This document shows positions 1 to 7,468 of a stretch of 13,130 nt of DNA, piece after piece. Positions within the stretch are counted from its first letter, which is position 1. Each line of letters begins with the position of its first letter. The stretch lies in contig JARDZO010000155.1 of assembly GCA_029240815.1 (NCBI GenBank), positions 1 to 13,130 on the forward strand. Reading direction: 5' to 3'. Source of the stretch: Brevibacillus sp. GTDB taxonomy: Bacteria; Bacillota; Bacilli; Brevibacillales; Brevibacillaceae. Both the position numbers and the translations under genes were made by a program. Under the pieces are notes generated by a model. It was given only the letters and a program-made list of their open reading frames with translations. It was not told the DNA's origin and ran no database searches.

Positions 1-9
1 GCGTGACAT

Positions 10-34
10 AATTATTTCGCGAACCAAAATAATT
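10..34. promoter_or_regulatory. Candidate MarR operator (inverted repeat)
   Basis: The arms AATTATTT (10-17) and AAATAATT (27-34) are perfect reverse complements separated by 9 bases. They lie just upstream of the ribosome binding site and start codon of the MarR-family gene. MarR proteins are dimers that usually bind such dyads in their own promoters, so autorepression is a reasonable inference. The core promoter lies outside the window or is hidden by the left edge. Confidence 0.4.
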
Positions 35-47
35 TGGGGTGTATGCC

Positions 48-509
48 ATGGACGACAAGAAGCAAATGTCAATGCACCTGATGTACATGAACAAAGTGTA
101 TCTGGATGTACTCGCACAGGAGTTGGCAGCATGTGGAATGACCGTGCCGCAGATGTTCGTGCTCGGTCCTGTCATGCAGGGGAAGAAGACGATCGGTGAA
201 ATCAGTCGGATGATCGATCTTTCCTACAGCACAGTCTCAGGGATCGTCGATCGGCTTGAGCGAAACGGCTTTGTGGAGCGTGCTCGCGACATCCACGACA
301 GGCGCATGGTCTGGGTCGCGCTGGCTGATTCGGTAGAGGCGATCCAGCAGCGGATTCCATTTATGCGTGGCGAGTATTTCCCCGAATTGTTCACATCCAT
401 GACAGCGTCTGAAGTGGAGAGGGCGTCTGCGGCCTTGACGCTTTTGACCAGACATCTCGAAGTGCGGCAACAATCGTTTCCGAAAAAGGGAGGTAGCTGT
501 ACGAGATGA
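48..509 (+). CDS. MarR-family transcriptional regulator
   Basis: Predicted winged-helix DNA-binding repressor of 153 residues, normal for the MarR family. The recognition part is visible as GEISRMIDLSYSTVSGIVDRLERNGFVER, here given in pieces: a helix-turn-helix (IGEISRMIDLSYSTVSGIVD) followed by the wing with RARDIHDRR, matching the family pattern of D-x-R-D-x-R near the wing tip. ATG 48 is chosen because GGGGTG (36-41) sits about 6 bases upstream; a GTG at 39 in the same frame has no usable site. Its stop overlaps the ATG of the RND pump (ATGA, 506-509), so the two are translationally coupled. MarR regulators next to efflux genes commonly repress them until a phenolic or hydrophobic ligand binds; that role is inferred here. 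The ligand cannot be read from the sequence. Confidence 0.9.
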   Translation: MDDKKQMSMHLMYMNKVYLDVLAQELAACGMTVPQMFVLGPVMQGKKTIGEISRMIDLSYSTVSGIVDRLERNGFVERARDIHDRRMVWVALADSVEAIQQRIPFMRGEYFPELFTSMTASEVERASAALTLLTRHLEVRQQSFPKKGGSCTR

Positions 510-3500
510 ACCTTTCGCGTTTTTCCATCCAACGCCCTGTCACCATTTTCATGATGGCACTTGCTTTACTCATCTTTGGCTTTGTCTCCCTGCCCAAATT
601 GGCTGTAGAGCTGTATCCTGAGCTGAATTTGCCCGTAGCGGTGGTCGTCACGACAGTAGAAGGCAGCACCCCTGCCGAGGTCGAAAAACTCGTGACGAAG
701 CCGATTGAGGAAGGGCTCGGGACCGTGGCCAAGGTCGACAAGATCATGTCCAATTCGGCAGAAGGCGCTTCGCAGGTCATCCTTCAGTTCAACTGGGGAA
801 CGGACATGGACCAGGCTACCCTGAACATGAGAGACAAGGTAGACCAGGTGCGAGGAAGACTGCCAGACAACGCAAACTCGCCTAGAATTATCAAGATCGA
901 TCCGAACAGTGAGCCCATCATGACCTTGTCCGTCACAGGGGAGAGTGATGTCGCCAAGCTGAAATCATTGGCGGAGGACGTGATCAAGCCAAGATTGGAG
1001 CGGATTGACGGAATTGCCTCTGTAGGTGTGTCCGGGGGTGAGGATCAAGTCATCGAAGTCGTGCTCGATCCTGACAAGATAGCCGCCTACGGCATCGGAC
1101 TCGAGCAAGTGCAGCAAGCCCTGCAAGCAACCAACCTCTCCGGAACATCGGGCAGTGTTCGCGAGGGTGACACGAAGCTGTCGATCCGGGTAGACGGGGA
1201 ATACAGCAGTGTCCAGGAGATTGGCGAGACGCCCATTCGGCTGGCTGGAGGAACCATCGCACTGAAAAATCTGGCGACTATCAACGATACATACAAGGAA
1301 ATCACCCAGAAAACGTATTTGGACGGCCAGACGAGCGTAGGCTTGAGCGTAACGAAGGCTTCTGGCGGTAATACAATCGAAGTGGCCGACGAAGTGAAGG
1401 CGGAGCTGCTTCAGCTCCAAAACGTCTTGCCTAAAAACGTGAAAATCACCACGATTCTCGATTCCTCCCAATTCATCAAGGATTCCATCTACACAGTAGG
1501 AGAGCATGCGCTCGTCGGCGGTCTGTTTTCCATCCTCGTGTTATTCCTGTTCCTAAACAGCTTCCGATCGATGGTTATTATTGCGATCGTACTACCCATC
1601 TCCGTTATTGCCACATTCTGTCTGATGTATTTTACAGGTCAGACGATCAACCTCATTTCACTGTCCGGCTTGACGCTCGGACTCGGTTCTCTCGTTGATT
1701 TCGCTGTCGTCATTTTAGAAAACATCTTCCGTTATCGTGAGCAAGGCAAAAGCATGATGGAAGCGGCCCGTCTAGGCTCAAAAGAAGTCGGTACCGCGGT
1801 AATGGCTTCCGCTTTGGCGCAGATCGCGGTGTTTGCTCCCATTGTTTTCGTAGAGGGGCTGGCTTCTGAGCTGTTCGGCCCGCTTGCCCTGACTGTCGTC
1901 TATTCCCATATCGCTGCTCTGCTGGCTTCCCTGACGATCGTTCCGATGCTGAGTGCCCGCTGGCTGAAAAAGACGCCGCATATGGATGAGCAGGAACGTG
2001 CGAACTATCGTGGCATCAATCCGATGGTCTGGTTCAACATCGGCTTTTTCAGACTAGCTCGCGGATACGGACGTTTCCTCGGCTGGGCGATCACGCATCG
2101 GAAAACCGTTTTGGCCGCAACGATTGCCCTGTTTGTCGGTGCTATTTTTCTGTCTGGTGCAGTCGGAGCGGAGTTTATCCCCAAGCTGGAGCAAGGCAAA
2201 ATTTCCGTGTCCATTAAAATGCCCAATGGCACCCTGCTGAAAGAAACAGAGAAAGTCGTCACAGAGGTAGAGAGCAGGATCAAGCAGTTGCCGCAGCTAG
2301 AGCAATTGTATACATCCATTGGGTCTTCCGGAGGTCCGTCCATCATCGCCACATCGACGAGCAACCGCGCACAGCTGCAGGTATCGCTGGTGTCAAAAGA
2401 AAAGCGTACCGTGACGACGGAGCAGGTAGTCGAGCTTTTACGCAAACAACTGGCAGACATCTCTGGTCCAGAGATTGAGGTCAAGGAGCTAGATCAGTCA
2501 GGGGGACCGGTAACTGCGCCGCTGGAAGTGACCGTGCGCGGAGACGATCTCGCTGTTTTAGAAGACATCAGCGCGATTATCGCGGGGGAAATGAAGCAGG
2601 TAGACGGCACTCGAAACATCCTGTCTTCCCTGGAAGAAAAAAATCATGAGCTGCAGGTGATTGTGAATGCTTCGCGCGCCGGGCTGTACGGACTGACGAC
2701 CAGTCAGGTGCTTTCCAATGTGCGAACAGCCTTTGACGGGCAGACGGTCACGACTTTTCAAACAGGGGACGATCAGATTGACATTCGGGTGATGATGCCC
2801 CGCAAGTATCAAGACGACATCACTTATTTGCAGCAGCTGCGTATCCCGACATCGGGAGGTGCGCAGATTGCCTTGTCTTCCGTAGCTGATGTGGTCAGTC
2901 AGGAAGTGCCGCAGGTCATTGCGCGCTCCAATCAGACCCGTGAAGTGAAAATATCTGGAGAGTTCGTGGGTCGTGACTTGAATTCGGTCTCCACCGATAT
3001 TCAATCGAGATTAAACGCGTTGACGCTGCCGGATGGCTATAGCATTGAGTTCGGCGGCCAAAGCAAGGAAATGATGGAGTCGTTTGGCAGTCTCGGCCTC
3101 GCGATTATCTTGTCCATTGCCCTCGTCTACATGGTCATGGCCAGCCAGTTTGAGTCATTGTTTACGCCGTTTATCATCATGTTTTCCATTCCGCCTACGT
3201 TCATCGGTGTCGTCGTAGGGCTGCTGGTTACCGGCAAGCCGCTCAGCGTACCGGCTTTGATTGGCTACATTTTGCTCATTGGGATTGTTGTCAACAACGC
3301 CATCGTGCTGATCGATTACGTCAATCAGCTGCGCAAAAAAGGGGTGGAGCGCAACGATGCCATTCTGCACGCAGGTCCCTTGCGTCTGCGTCCGATCTTG
3401 ATGACCTCGCTCGCGACGATCCTGGCAATCACTCCGCTTGCGTTCGGCGGCGGAGAAGGAAACGAGTCACAGGCTCCGATGGCGATCGTCGTAATCTTTG

Positions 3501-3640
3501 GACTGTCTTTCTCCACGCTGATTACCCTTGTGCTAATTCCAGTGGTATACACCTGGTTTGACGATCTGGGACGCAAGCTGAAGAATCGTAAGCGCAAGCA
3601 GAAAAAAACAAGTGAAAACGAGCTTTTGACAGAGGGATGA
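506..3640 (+). CDS. RND-family efflux pump (AcrB/SwrC-like permease)
   Basis: Proton-driven inner-membrane transporter of 1044 residues, the full length of an RND (HAE1-type) pump. The first membrane helix follows the typical start (FSIQRPVTIFMM). Two large extracytoplasmic loops are separated by helices 2-7, and TM8-12 lie in the C-terminal third. In TM4 the relay region reads GSLVDFAVVILENIFR: D398 is present, but the second acidic residue of the usual DD pair (AcrB D407/D408) is Phe399. In TM10 the motif VVNNAIVLIDY has N930 where AcrB has K940. The Arg of TM11 entry is kept (R960 in LRLRP). The C-terminus is basic and lysine-rich. The ribosome binding site GGGAGG (488-493) lies 12 bases upstream. 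In Gram-positives such pumps work with a lipoprotein adaptor; the next gene supplies one. B. subtilis SwrC (surfactin resistance) is a family precedent, but the substrate here is unknown. Confidence 0.95.
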   Translation: MNLSRFSIQRPVTIFMMALALLIFGFVSLPKLAVELYPELNLPVAVVVTTVEGSTPAEVEKLVTKPIEEGLGTVAKVDKIMSNSAEGASQVILQFNWGTDMDQATLNMRDKVDQVRGRLPDNANSPRIIKIDPNSEPIMTLSVTGESDVAKLKSLAEDVIKPRLERIDGIASVGVSGGEDQVIEVVLDPDKIAAYGIGLEQVQQALQATNLSGTSGSVREGDTKLSIRVDGEYSSVQEIGETPIRLAGGTIALKNLATINDTYKEITQKTYLDGQTSVGLSVTKASGGNTIEVADEVKAELLQLQNVLPKNVKITTILDSSQFIKDSIYTVGEHALVGGLFSILVLFLFLNSFRSMVIIAIVLPISVIATFCLMYFTGQTINLISLSGLTLGLGSLVDFAVVILENIFRYREQGKSMMEAARLGSKEVGTAVMASALAQIAVFAPIVFVEGLASELFGPLALTVVYSHIAALLASLTIVPMLSARWLKKTPHMDEQERANYRGINPMVWFNIGFFRLARGYGRFLGWAITHRKTVLAATIALFVGAIFLSGAVGAEFIPKLEQGKISVSIKMPNGTLLKETEKVVTEVESRIKQLPQLEQLYTSIGSSGGPSIIATSTSNRAQLQVSLVSKEKRTVTTEQVVELLRKQLADISGPEIEVKELDQSGGPVTAPLEVTVRGDDLAVLEDISAIIAGEMKQVDGTRNILSSLEEKNHELQVIVNASRAGLYGLTTSQVLSNVRTAFDGQTVTTFQTGDDQIDIRVMMPRKYQDDITYLQQLRIPTSGGAQIALSSVADVVSQEVPQVIARSNQTREVKISGEFVGRDLNSVSTDIQSRLNALTLPDGYSIEFGGQSKEMMESFGSLGLAIILSIALVYMVMASQFESLFTPFIIMFSIPPTFIGVVVGLLVTGKPLSVPALIGYILLIGIVVNNAIVLIDYVNQLRKKGVERNDAILHAGPLRLRPILMTSLATILAITPLAFGGGEGNESQAPMAIVVIFGLSFSTLITLVLIPVVYTWFDDLGRKLKNRKRKQKKTSENELLTEG

Positions 3641-3712
3641 GTTAGCGGTGTGGCGAGGCACTTGATTGTTTGTCTAATAGGCAGTTTTTTGGGTAGAGGG
3701 AGGAAAAAAGGA

Positions 3713-4945
3713 ATGAAACGAAACAGGGCAAGGATCGGGCTGCTGTTCGCTCTGGCAGTAGTTATCGGAGGTTGCAGTAGCCAGGAAGTGCAAGTCCAAC
3801 CCAAGCAAGAGGAGAACAAGGTCGTTCCTGTACAGGTCGATACCGTAAAGCGAGGGAATGTGGGAACGCGAGCAGGGGTCACAGGAAAGCTGGCGCCGAG
3901 CGAGGAAGTCGCTATCACACCAAAGGTCAGCGGAAAGATCAGTCAGGTCCAGGTGAAGCTGGGTCAAAGGGTTCAGCAGGGAGCTGTGTTATTCACGTTG
4001 GATCAAACCGACTTGAACAACGCAGTCAAGCAGGCGCAGGCGGCTTATGAGCTGTCCGTCGCGTCGCTTCGACAGAGCACAACCAGTACGAGGCAAAGTC
4101 TGCAGCAAGCCAAGAATGGTCTCATACAGGCAGAGCAAGCATTAAAGGATGCGCAGCGCGATTACGAACGGATCTCCCAGCTGTTCAATCAAGGTGCCGT
4201 ATCTGCCCAACAGCTGGAACAAGCAAAAGCAACGTTGGTAACCGAACAGACCGCCTTTGACAACGCAAAGCAAGCGCTGGTGACCGCCCAACAGAAAACG
4301 GGTGTAGCGGTAACGGAGGCTTCTGTCGAGCAAGCCCGAGTCGCTCTGGAAAATGCTCGTCAGCAAGTGAGCCATGCGGTCATTACCGCGCCTATCTCGG
4401 GGACGATTTCTCTGGTACATGGTTCAGCCGGGGAGATGGCTTCACCCCAATCAGCCGTCGTGACGATCGTGAATACGGATCCCCTCATCGCAAAAGCGAA
4501 CTTGTCGGAACAAGACGTCTCAACTGTGAAAAAAGGAGACGTGGTGACGATTGCCTTGACTGCTCTGGCAAAAGATCTGAAAGGAACGGTCACAGCGATC
4601 AGTCCCGTTATGAATCAGGATTTGCGCGCCTACCCAGTCGAGATCTCCCTTGCCAATCCGGATGCTGTACTAAAAGCAGATATGGTCGTCAACATTCAGT
4701 TTGGCTTGCAGCAGTCGGTAAACGCTCTAGTCGTCTCACGAAAAGCTGTGTTTGAGGAAAACGGGAAACAATACGTGTATAAACTGGATGACAAAACGGC
4801 AAAAAAAATGGAAGTCGAGACAGGGGCCCAAACGAGCGATGCGATCGAGATCGTGAAAGGGGTACAAGAAGGCGACCGGATTGTCGTACGCGGGCAGACT
4901 CTACTGAAGGACGGGGCGACCGTCCAAATTCAGCAAGGATCTTGA
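3713..4945 (+). CDS. Efflux RND adaptor, lipoprotein (HlyD/MFP family)
   Basis: Membrane-fusion/adaptor subunit of 410 residues for the upstream RND pump. The N-terminus is a lipoprotein signal peptide: basic residues (KRNRAR), a hydrophobic stretch, then lipobox IGGC with Cys21 as the predicted lipidated residue. Then come the first half of a lipoyl-like domain (VAITPKVSGKISQVQVKLGQ, about 66-85), a long Gln/Ala-rich coiled-coil hairpin (about 100-220), the second lipoyl half (VITAPISGTIS), a beta-barrel part and a C-terminal membrane-proximal domain. ATG 3713 is chosen because GAGGGAGG (3696-3703) is 9 bases upstream and it begins the signal peptide; an in-frame GTG at 3650 would add 21 residues with a poor ribosome site. 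The gap to the pump gene is 72 bases with no terminator. The stop codon overlaps the -35 box of the next promoter. Confidence 0.93.
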   Translation: MKRNRARIGLLFALAVVIGGCSSQEVQVQPKQEENKVVPVQVDTVKRGNVGTRAGVTGKLAPSEEVAITPKVSGKISQVQVKLGQRVQQGAVLFTLDQTDLNNAVKQAQAAYELSVASLRQSTTSTRQSLQQAKNGLIQAEQALKDAQRDYERISQLFNQGAVSAQQLEQAKATLVTEQTAFDNAKQALVTAQQKTGVAVTEASVEQARVALENARQQVSHAVITAPISGTISLVHGSAGEMASPQSAVVTIVNTDPLIAKANLSEQDVSTVKKGDVVTIALTALAKDLKGTVTAISPVMNQDLRAYPVEISLANPDAVLKADMVVNIQFGLQQSVNALVVSRKAVFEENGKQYVYKLDDKTAKKMEVETGAQTSDAIEIVKGVQEGDRIVVRGQTLLKDGATVQIQQGS

Positions 4946-4970
4946 CACACTGAAACGGCTCAAGTAGTAT
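4942..4970 (+). promoter_or_regulatory. Sigma-A-type promoter of the SAM riboswitch/mtnE unit
   Basis: A perfect -35 TTGACA (4942-4947) and -10 TAGTAT (4965-4970, four of six consensus bases) are 17 bases apart. Transcription would start near 4977, about 30 bases before the riboswitch. The -35 box overlaps the stop codon of the adaptor gene. Confidence 0.7.
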
Positions 4971-5006
4971 GAAGAAGATTCAAAACATTATATTCCGTGT
5001 GCTTTA

Positions 5007-5116
5007 CTTATTCAGAGAGGTGGAGGGACTGGCCCTATGAAACCCGGCAGCGGATCTGCTATCCCTTGGTAGTAGATGCTGTGCCAATTCCAGCAGGAGT
5101 ATTCCTGACAGATAAG
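5007..5116 (+). promoter_or_regulatory. SAM-I (S-box) riboswitch aptamer
   Basis: This RNA binds S-adenosylmethionine and shuts off mtnE by premature termination. The highly conserved core is present: AGAGAGGTGGAGGGACTGGC (5014-5033) followed by ATGAAACCCGGCAGC, and later TGTGCCAATTCCAGCAGG. P1 is formed by CTTATT (5007-5012) with GATAAG (5111-5116). P4 is CAGG/CCTG around AGTATT. P3 is longer than usual, with ATCT/AGAT and CTA/TAG extensions. The 3' strand of P1 can instead form an antiterminator: CAGA and AAGG (5109-5112, 5114-5117) pair with TCTG and CCTT (5145-5148, 5139-5142), which would disrupt the terminator. High SAM should favour P1 and termination. Confidence 0.97.
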
Positions 5117-5136
5117 GACGTGACGAAGCTGATCTA

Positions 5137-5168
5137 CCCCTTTTTCTGTGAGGAAAAAGGGGTTTTTT
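5137..5168 (+). terminator. Riboswitch-controlled intrinsic terminator
   Basis: CCCCTTTTT (5137-5145) pairs with AAAAAGGGG (5154-5162), with an extra C-G pair closing the loop, followed by six T (5163-5168). Its 5' arm overlaps the antiterminator pairing partner of the aptamer P1 strand, the expected S-box expression platform. Confidence 0.95.
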
Positions 5169-5220
5169 GCTACACGTATCATTCTCATGCATTACCCAAC
5201 AGAAAGGAAAATGAAGACAG

Positions 5221-6399
5221 ATGCGTATCCAACCTTCCGAAATGATCGATCGGCTGCCGACACAGTTTTTTGCCACTCTCGTAGCGAAAGTAAACAAGGT
5301 CATCGCTGCAGGTCACGATGTTATCAATCTCGGCCAAGGCAATCCGGATTTGCCGACTCCGGCCCACATTGTAGAAGGATTACAAGCAGCGGCTGCACTC
5401 CCGCTGCATCATAAATATCCGCCGTTCAGTGGTCGAGTCGAGCTGAAGCAGGCGGTCGCGCATTGGTATAAGCAAGAGTTTGACGTGGATCTCGATCCGG
5501 AAGAAGAAGTTGCTATTTTGTTTGGCAGCAAAACAGGCTTGGTGGAAATTTGCCAGGTCCTGATGAACCAAGGAGATGTCGCGCTGGTACCGGATCCGGG
5601 CTATCCTGACTACTGGTCAGGCGTTGCTGTCGTAGATGGACGCATGGTCATGATGCCGCTGCGAGCGGAGAACCAGTTCTTGCCGGATTACGGTCAGATC
5701 GCCCAAGAGGATCTGGATCGTGCAAAGCTGATGTTCCTCAACTATCCGAACAACCCGACTGCAGTGAATGCTCCTTTTGAGTTCTATGAAGAGACCATTC
5801 GCTTTGCTCGCAAAAACGAAATCGTCGTATGCCATGACTTCGCTTACGGAGCCATCAGCTACGATGGGAAAAAGCCCGTTAGCTTCATGCAAGTACCAGG
5901 CGCAAAAGAAGTGGGCGTGGAGTTCTACACGCTGTCCAAGACGTACAACATGGCTGGCTGGCGCGTCGGCGCAATGGTAGGAAACCGTGAGCTAGTTCGT
6001 CTGATCAATCTGATTCAGGACCACTACTTTGTCAGCTTGTTCGGAGCTGTGCAGATGGCTGCTGCGAAAGCCATGACGGAGTCGCAGCAATGCGTCCGCG
6101 ATCTCGTAGCTGTCTACGAGGGCCGCCGCAATGCGCTGTTCTCCAATTTGCATCGCATCGGCTGGCAGGCACAACCTTCGCAAGGCTCATTCTTTGCCTG
6201 GCTGCCTGTTCCAAGCGGGTTTACTTCGGTAGAGTTTTCGGACCTTTTGCTGGAAAAAGCGCATGTCGTCGTAGCACCAGGGGATGGCTTCGGGCCGACC
6301 GGTGAAGGGTACGTCCGTGCAGCTCTCTTGTCTGACGAACAGCGACTCGCAGAGGCCGTGCGTCGGATTGAGCAGCTAGGGATTTTTGCAAAAGCATAA
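5221..6399 (+). CDS. mtnE: Methionine salvage aminotransferase MtnE
   Basis: PLP-dependent transaminase of 392 residues, predicted to convert 2-keto-4-methylthiobutyrate to methionine, the last step of the methylthioadenosine (methionine) salvage pathway in the cytoplasm. It closely resembles my recollection of B. subtilis MtnE over its whole length, including LPTQFFATLVAKVN, GHDVINLGQGNPDLPTP and HHKYPPFSGR. Fold-type I residues are visible: N178 in NNPT, D206 and Y209 in HDFAYG, and the PLP lysine K240 in TLSKTYNMAGWR. The start at 5221 gives the family's N-terminus; AAAGGA (5203-5208) is about 12 bases upstream, a little far. An out-of-frame ATG at 5211 is better spaced but opens only a short frame. 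The S-box riboswitch directly upstream agrees with a methionine role. Other aminotransferases (LL-diaminopimelate type) are similar, but the riboswitch favours mtnE. Confidence 0.9.
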   Translation: MRIQPSEMIDRLPTQFFATLVAKVNKVIAAGHDVINLGQGNPDLPTPAHIVEGLQAAAALPLHHKYPPFSGRVELKQAVAHWYKQEFDVDLDPEEEVAILFGSKTGLVEICQVLMNQGDVALVPDPGYPDYWSGVAVVDGRMVMMPLRAENQFLPDYGQIAQEDLDRAKLMFLNYPNNPTAVNAPFEFYEETIRFARKNEIVVCHDFAYGAISYDGKKPVSFMQVPGAKEVGVEFYTLSKTYNMAGWRVGAMVGNRELVRLINLIQDHYFVSLFGAVQMAAAKAMTESQQCVRDLVAVYEGRRNALFSNLHRIGWQAQPSQGSFFAWLPVPSGFTSVEFSDLLLEKAHVVVAPGDGFGPTGEGYVRAALLSDEQRLAEAVRRIEQLGIFAKA

Positions 6400-6414
6400 G
6401 AGAATATCATTGTA

Positions 6415-6457
6415 GGCCGTACTACTGATAATCAGTGTGTACGGTCTTTATTTTTTT
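6415..6457 (+). terminator. Intrinsic terminator after mtnE
   Basis: GGCCGTAC (6415-6422) pairs with GTACGGTC (6439-6446, one G-T pair), with an inner stem ACTGA/TCAGT. TTTATTTTTTT follows. It ends the mtnE transcript as a single-gene unit. Confidence 0.9.
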
Positions 6458-6552
6458 GTGTCTAGTTTGGGCGCATGCCTATCGCCTGTAATTGCTGAGC
6501 TGAATAGGGTAGGAGAGACTGGGCAAACTAAAAAAATGTCTGCATTCTCAAT

Positions 6553-6624
6553 AAAAATCATTCTCATTATTGACAGATAATGATTTTCATTATACGATAG
6601 AAACTGTTAATGATAATTAGTCTC
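6553..6624 (+). promoter_or_regulatory. Promoter with three Fur-box-like sites
   Basis: A -35 TTGACA (6570-6575) and -10 TACGAT (6593-6598) are separated by 17 bases. The spacer is nearly filled by GATAATGATTTTCATTATA (6576-6594), which matches the classical 19-base Fur consensus at 16 positions. A second site at 6606-6624 (GTTAATGATAATTAGTCTC) matches at 15, and a weaker one at 6553-6571 at 13. Fur bound here would cover the RNA polymerase site, so repression by iron-loaded Fur is inferred. The matches were counted by eye against GATAATGATAATCATTATC. Confidence 0.8.
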
Positions 6625-6656
6625 AGCGACAACTTTTGGCAGATCAGGAGGGTACC

Positions 6657-7127
6657 ATGCGCTATCAGATTAACGGTTACACGGATATGTATACGGTGAT
6701 CGCCAACGAGCGAAAAATAGGCGGGGCCATTGAAGCAGGTTCGATCCGTCTGCGTACGGGAGAAGTATTTGCGAATGCCGTTCTCACTCGCTTGGAAATG
6801 TCCGGTGCGCATTTTTGCTCGATCGGTTTTGTAACAGAAGAAGGTCAGCGACTGATTGTTCATGTAGACGATATCAGTATGATCGCGGATGCACGCCACG
6901 TTGATGTGTGCGATTTGCGCAATGATTGCATGAGAGCGGAGAAGAAAGCAGAGCGCTTGAAACGTTTGAAGCGACTGTGCGAGCTCAACGAAGGTAGCTG
7001 TACCCTGACGTTCCAGGAGGAAGCGCTGCTCTTGGCTCAAGATGTCGGCTTGGAAGAAGCCCATGCACAAGTGGATCTGTCTTTCCTGCCGCAAGTGGAA
7101 AAAGCACGAGTGATTCGCATCGCGTAG
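6657..7127 (+). CDS. Unrecognised cysteine-containing protein, predicted Fur-regulated
   Basis: I do not recognise this 156-residue protein. It has no signal peptide or membrane segment, so it is probably cytoplasmic. The N-terminal half (to about residue 80) looks beta-rich with short strands (GSIRLRTGEVFANAVLTRLE, then RLIVHVDDISMI). The middle is a highly basic helix (EKKAERLKRLKRL) flanked by cysteines C85, C91, C108 and C115, with a further C54; such spacing could bind metal but matches no motif I know. The C-terminal part looks helical and acidic. ATG 6657 is chosen because AGGAGG (6646-6651) is 5 bases upstream; an earlier TTG at 6636 has no site. It is a monocistronic unit: Fur-type promoter before it, strong terminator after it. 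The regulation suggests a role in iron shortage, but no function is claimed. Confidence 0.85.
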   Translation: MRYQINGYTDMYTVIANERKIGGAIEAGSIRLRTGEVFANAVLTRLEMSGAHFCSIGFVTEEGQRLIVHVDDISMIADARHVDVCDLRNDCMRAEKKAERLKRLKRLCELNEGSCTLTFQEEALLLAQDVGLEEAHAQVDLSFLPQVEKARVIRIA

Positions 7128-7153
7128 TCATGATACTCACGGTAAACATACAT

Positions 7154-7184
7154 AACCTCTTTCCGTTTTTGGAAAGAGGTTTTT
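7154..7184 (+). terminator. Intrinsic terminator after the 6657 gene
   Basis: ACCTCTTTCC (7155-7164) pairs with GGAAAGAGGT (7171-7180) around a GTTTTT loop, followed by TTTT, C, G and TTTT. A clear rho-independent terminator 27 bases after the stop codon. Confidence 0.95.
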
Positions 7185-7468
7185 CGTTTTGTTAAGAGGT
7201 TCTTTTCAGGTTACGCTGGACGAAGGTACGCATAACGTCGATTGTTTAAGACGCCCCGCTTTCGATTTCCATAGCGAGCGAACAATCGCTCGACATAGTC
7301 AAAACCTATTCCCCCATAGTAAGTGAGCATTGGACATTGCCTTTGGACAGTGATAAAACAAGGATAAACAAAACGGCCGTGACCGTTTTGTTGACCGCGA
7401 GCGGTCACATCCACATTTATGAAAAACGTCGAGACGTTTTTCACAGAAAAATCAAGGGGGAACGGAAC
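7185..7468 (+). other. Palindrome-rich intergenic leader of the second aminotransferase
   Basis: This stretch holds no convincing gene but an unusual run of inverted repeats. CGAGCG/CGCTCG lie at 7275-7280 and 7287-7292. AACAAAACGG (7367-7376) pairs with CCGTTTTGTT (7383-7392). TGACCG occurs twice (7380-7385 and 7392-7397), and either copy can pair with CGGTCA (7402-7407). TGAAAAACGTC (7420-7430) and GACGTTTTTCA (7433-7443) form an almost continuous 24-base palindrome 26 bases before the start codon. Two of the hairpins would have CGAG loops. A weak promoter candidate is TTGGAC (7330-7335) with GATAAA (7352-7357). These could be operators or an attenuating leader RNA; no known riboswitch class was recognised. 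Confidence 0.6.

Noticed and set aside
2005..2484. Minus-strand frames within the RND pump gene (also 965-1507 and 2558-3004)
   Set aside because: They are shadows of a 1044-residue gene with clear family motifs and have low-complexity, non-protein-like composition.
3325..3918. 197-residue minus-strand frame across the pump/adaptor junction
   Set aside because: Antisense to the pump C-terminus and the adaptor lipoprotein signal; Ser/Pro/Thr-rich shadow composition.
4997..5303. Short open frames on both strands over the riboswitch
   Set aside because: The conserved RNA structure explains the sequence, and the frames cross the terminator.
5211..5414. ATG at 5211 as start of an alternative frame
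   Set aside because: Although better spaced from AAAGGA, the frame is short and overlaps mtnE, whose full family N-terminus starts at 5221.
7420..7443. Palindrome as an intrinsic terminator or attenuator
   Set aside because: Its T run is part of the stem and is followed by CACAG, and the stem is AT-rich with few G-C pairs, so termination is doubtful; kept only as an operator or leader candidate.
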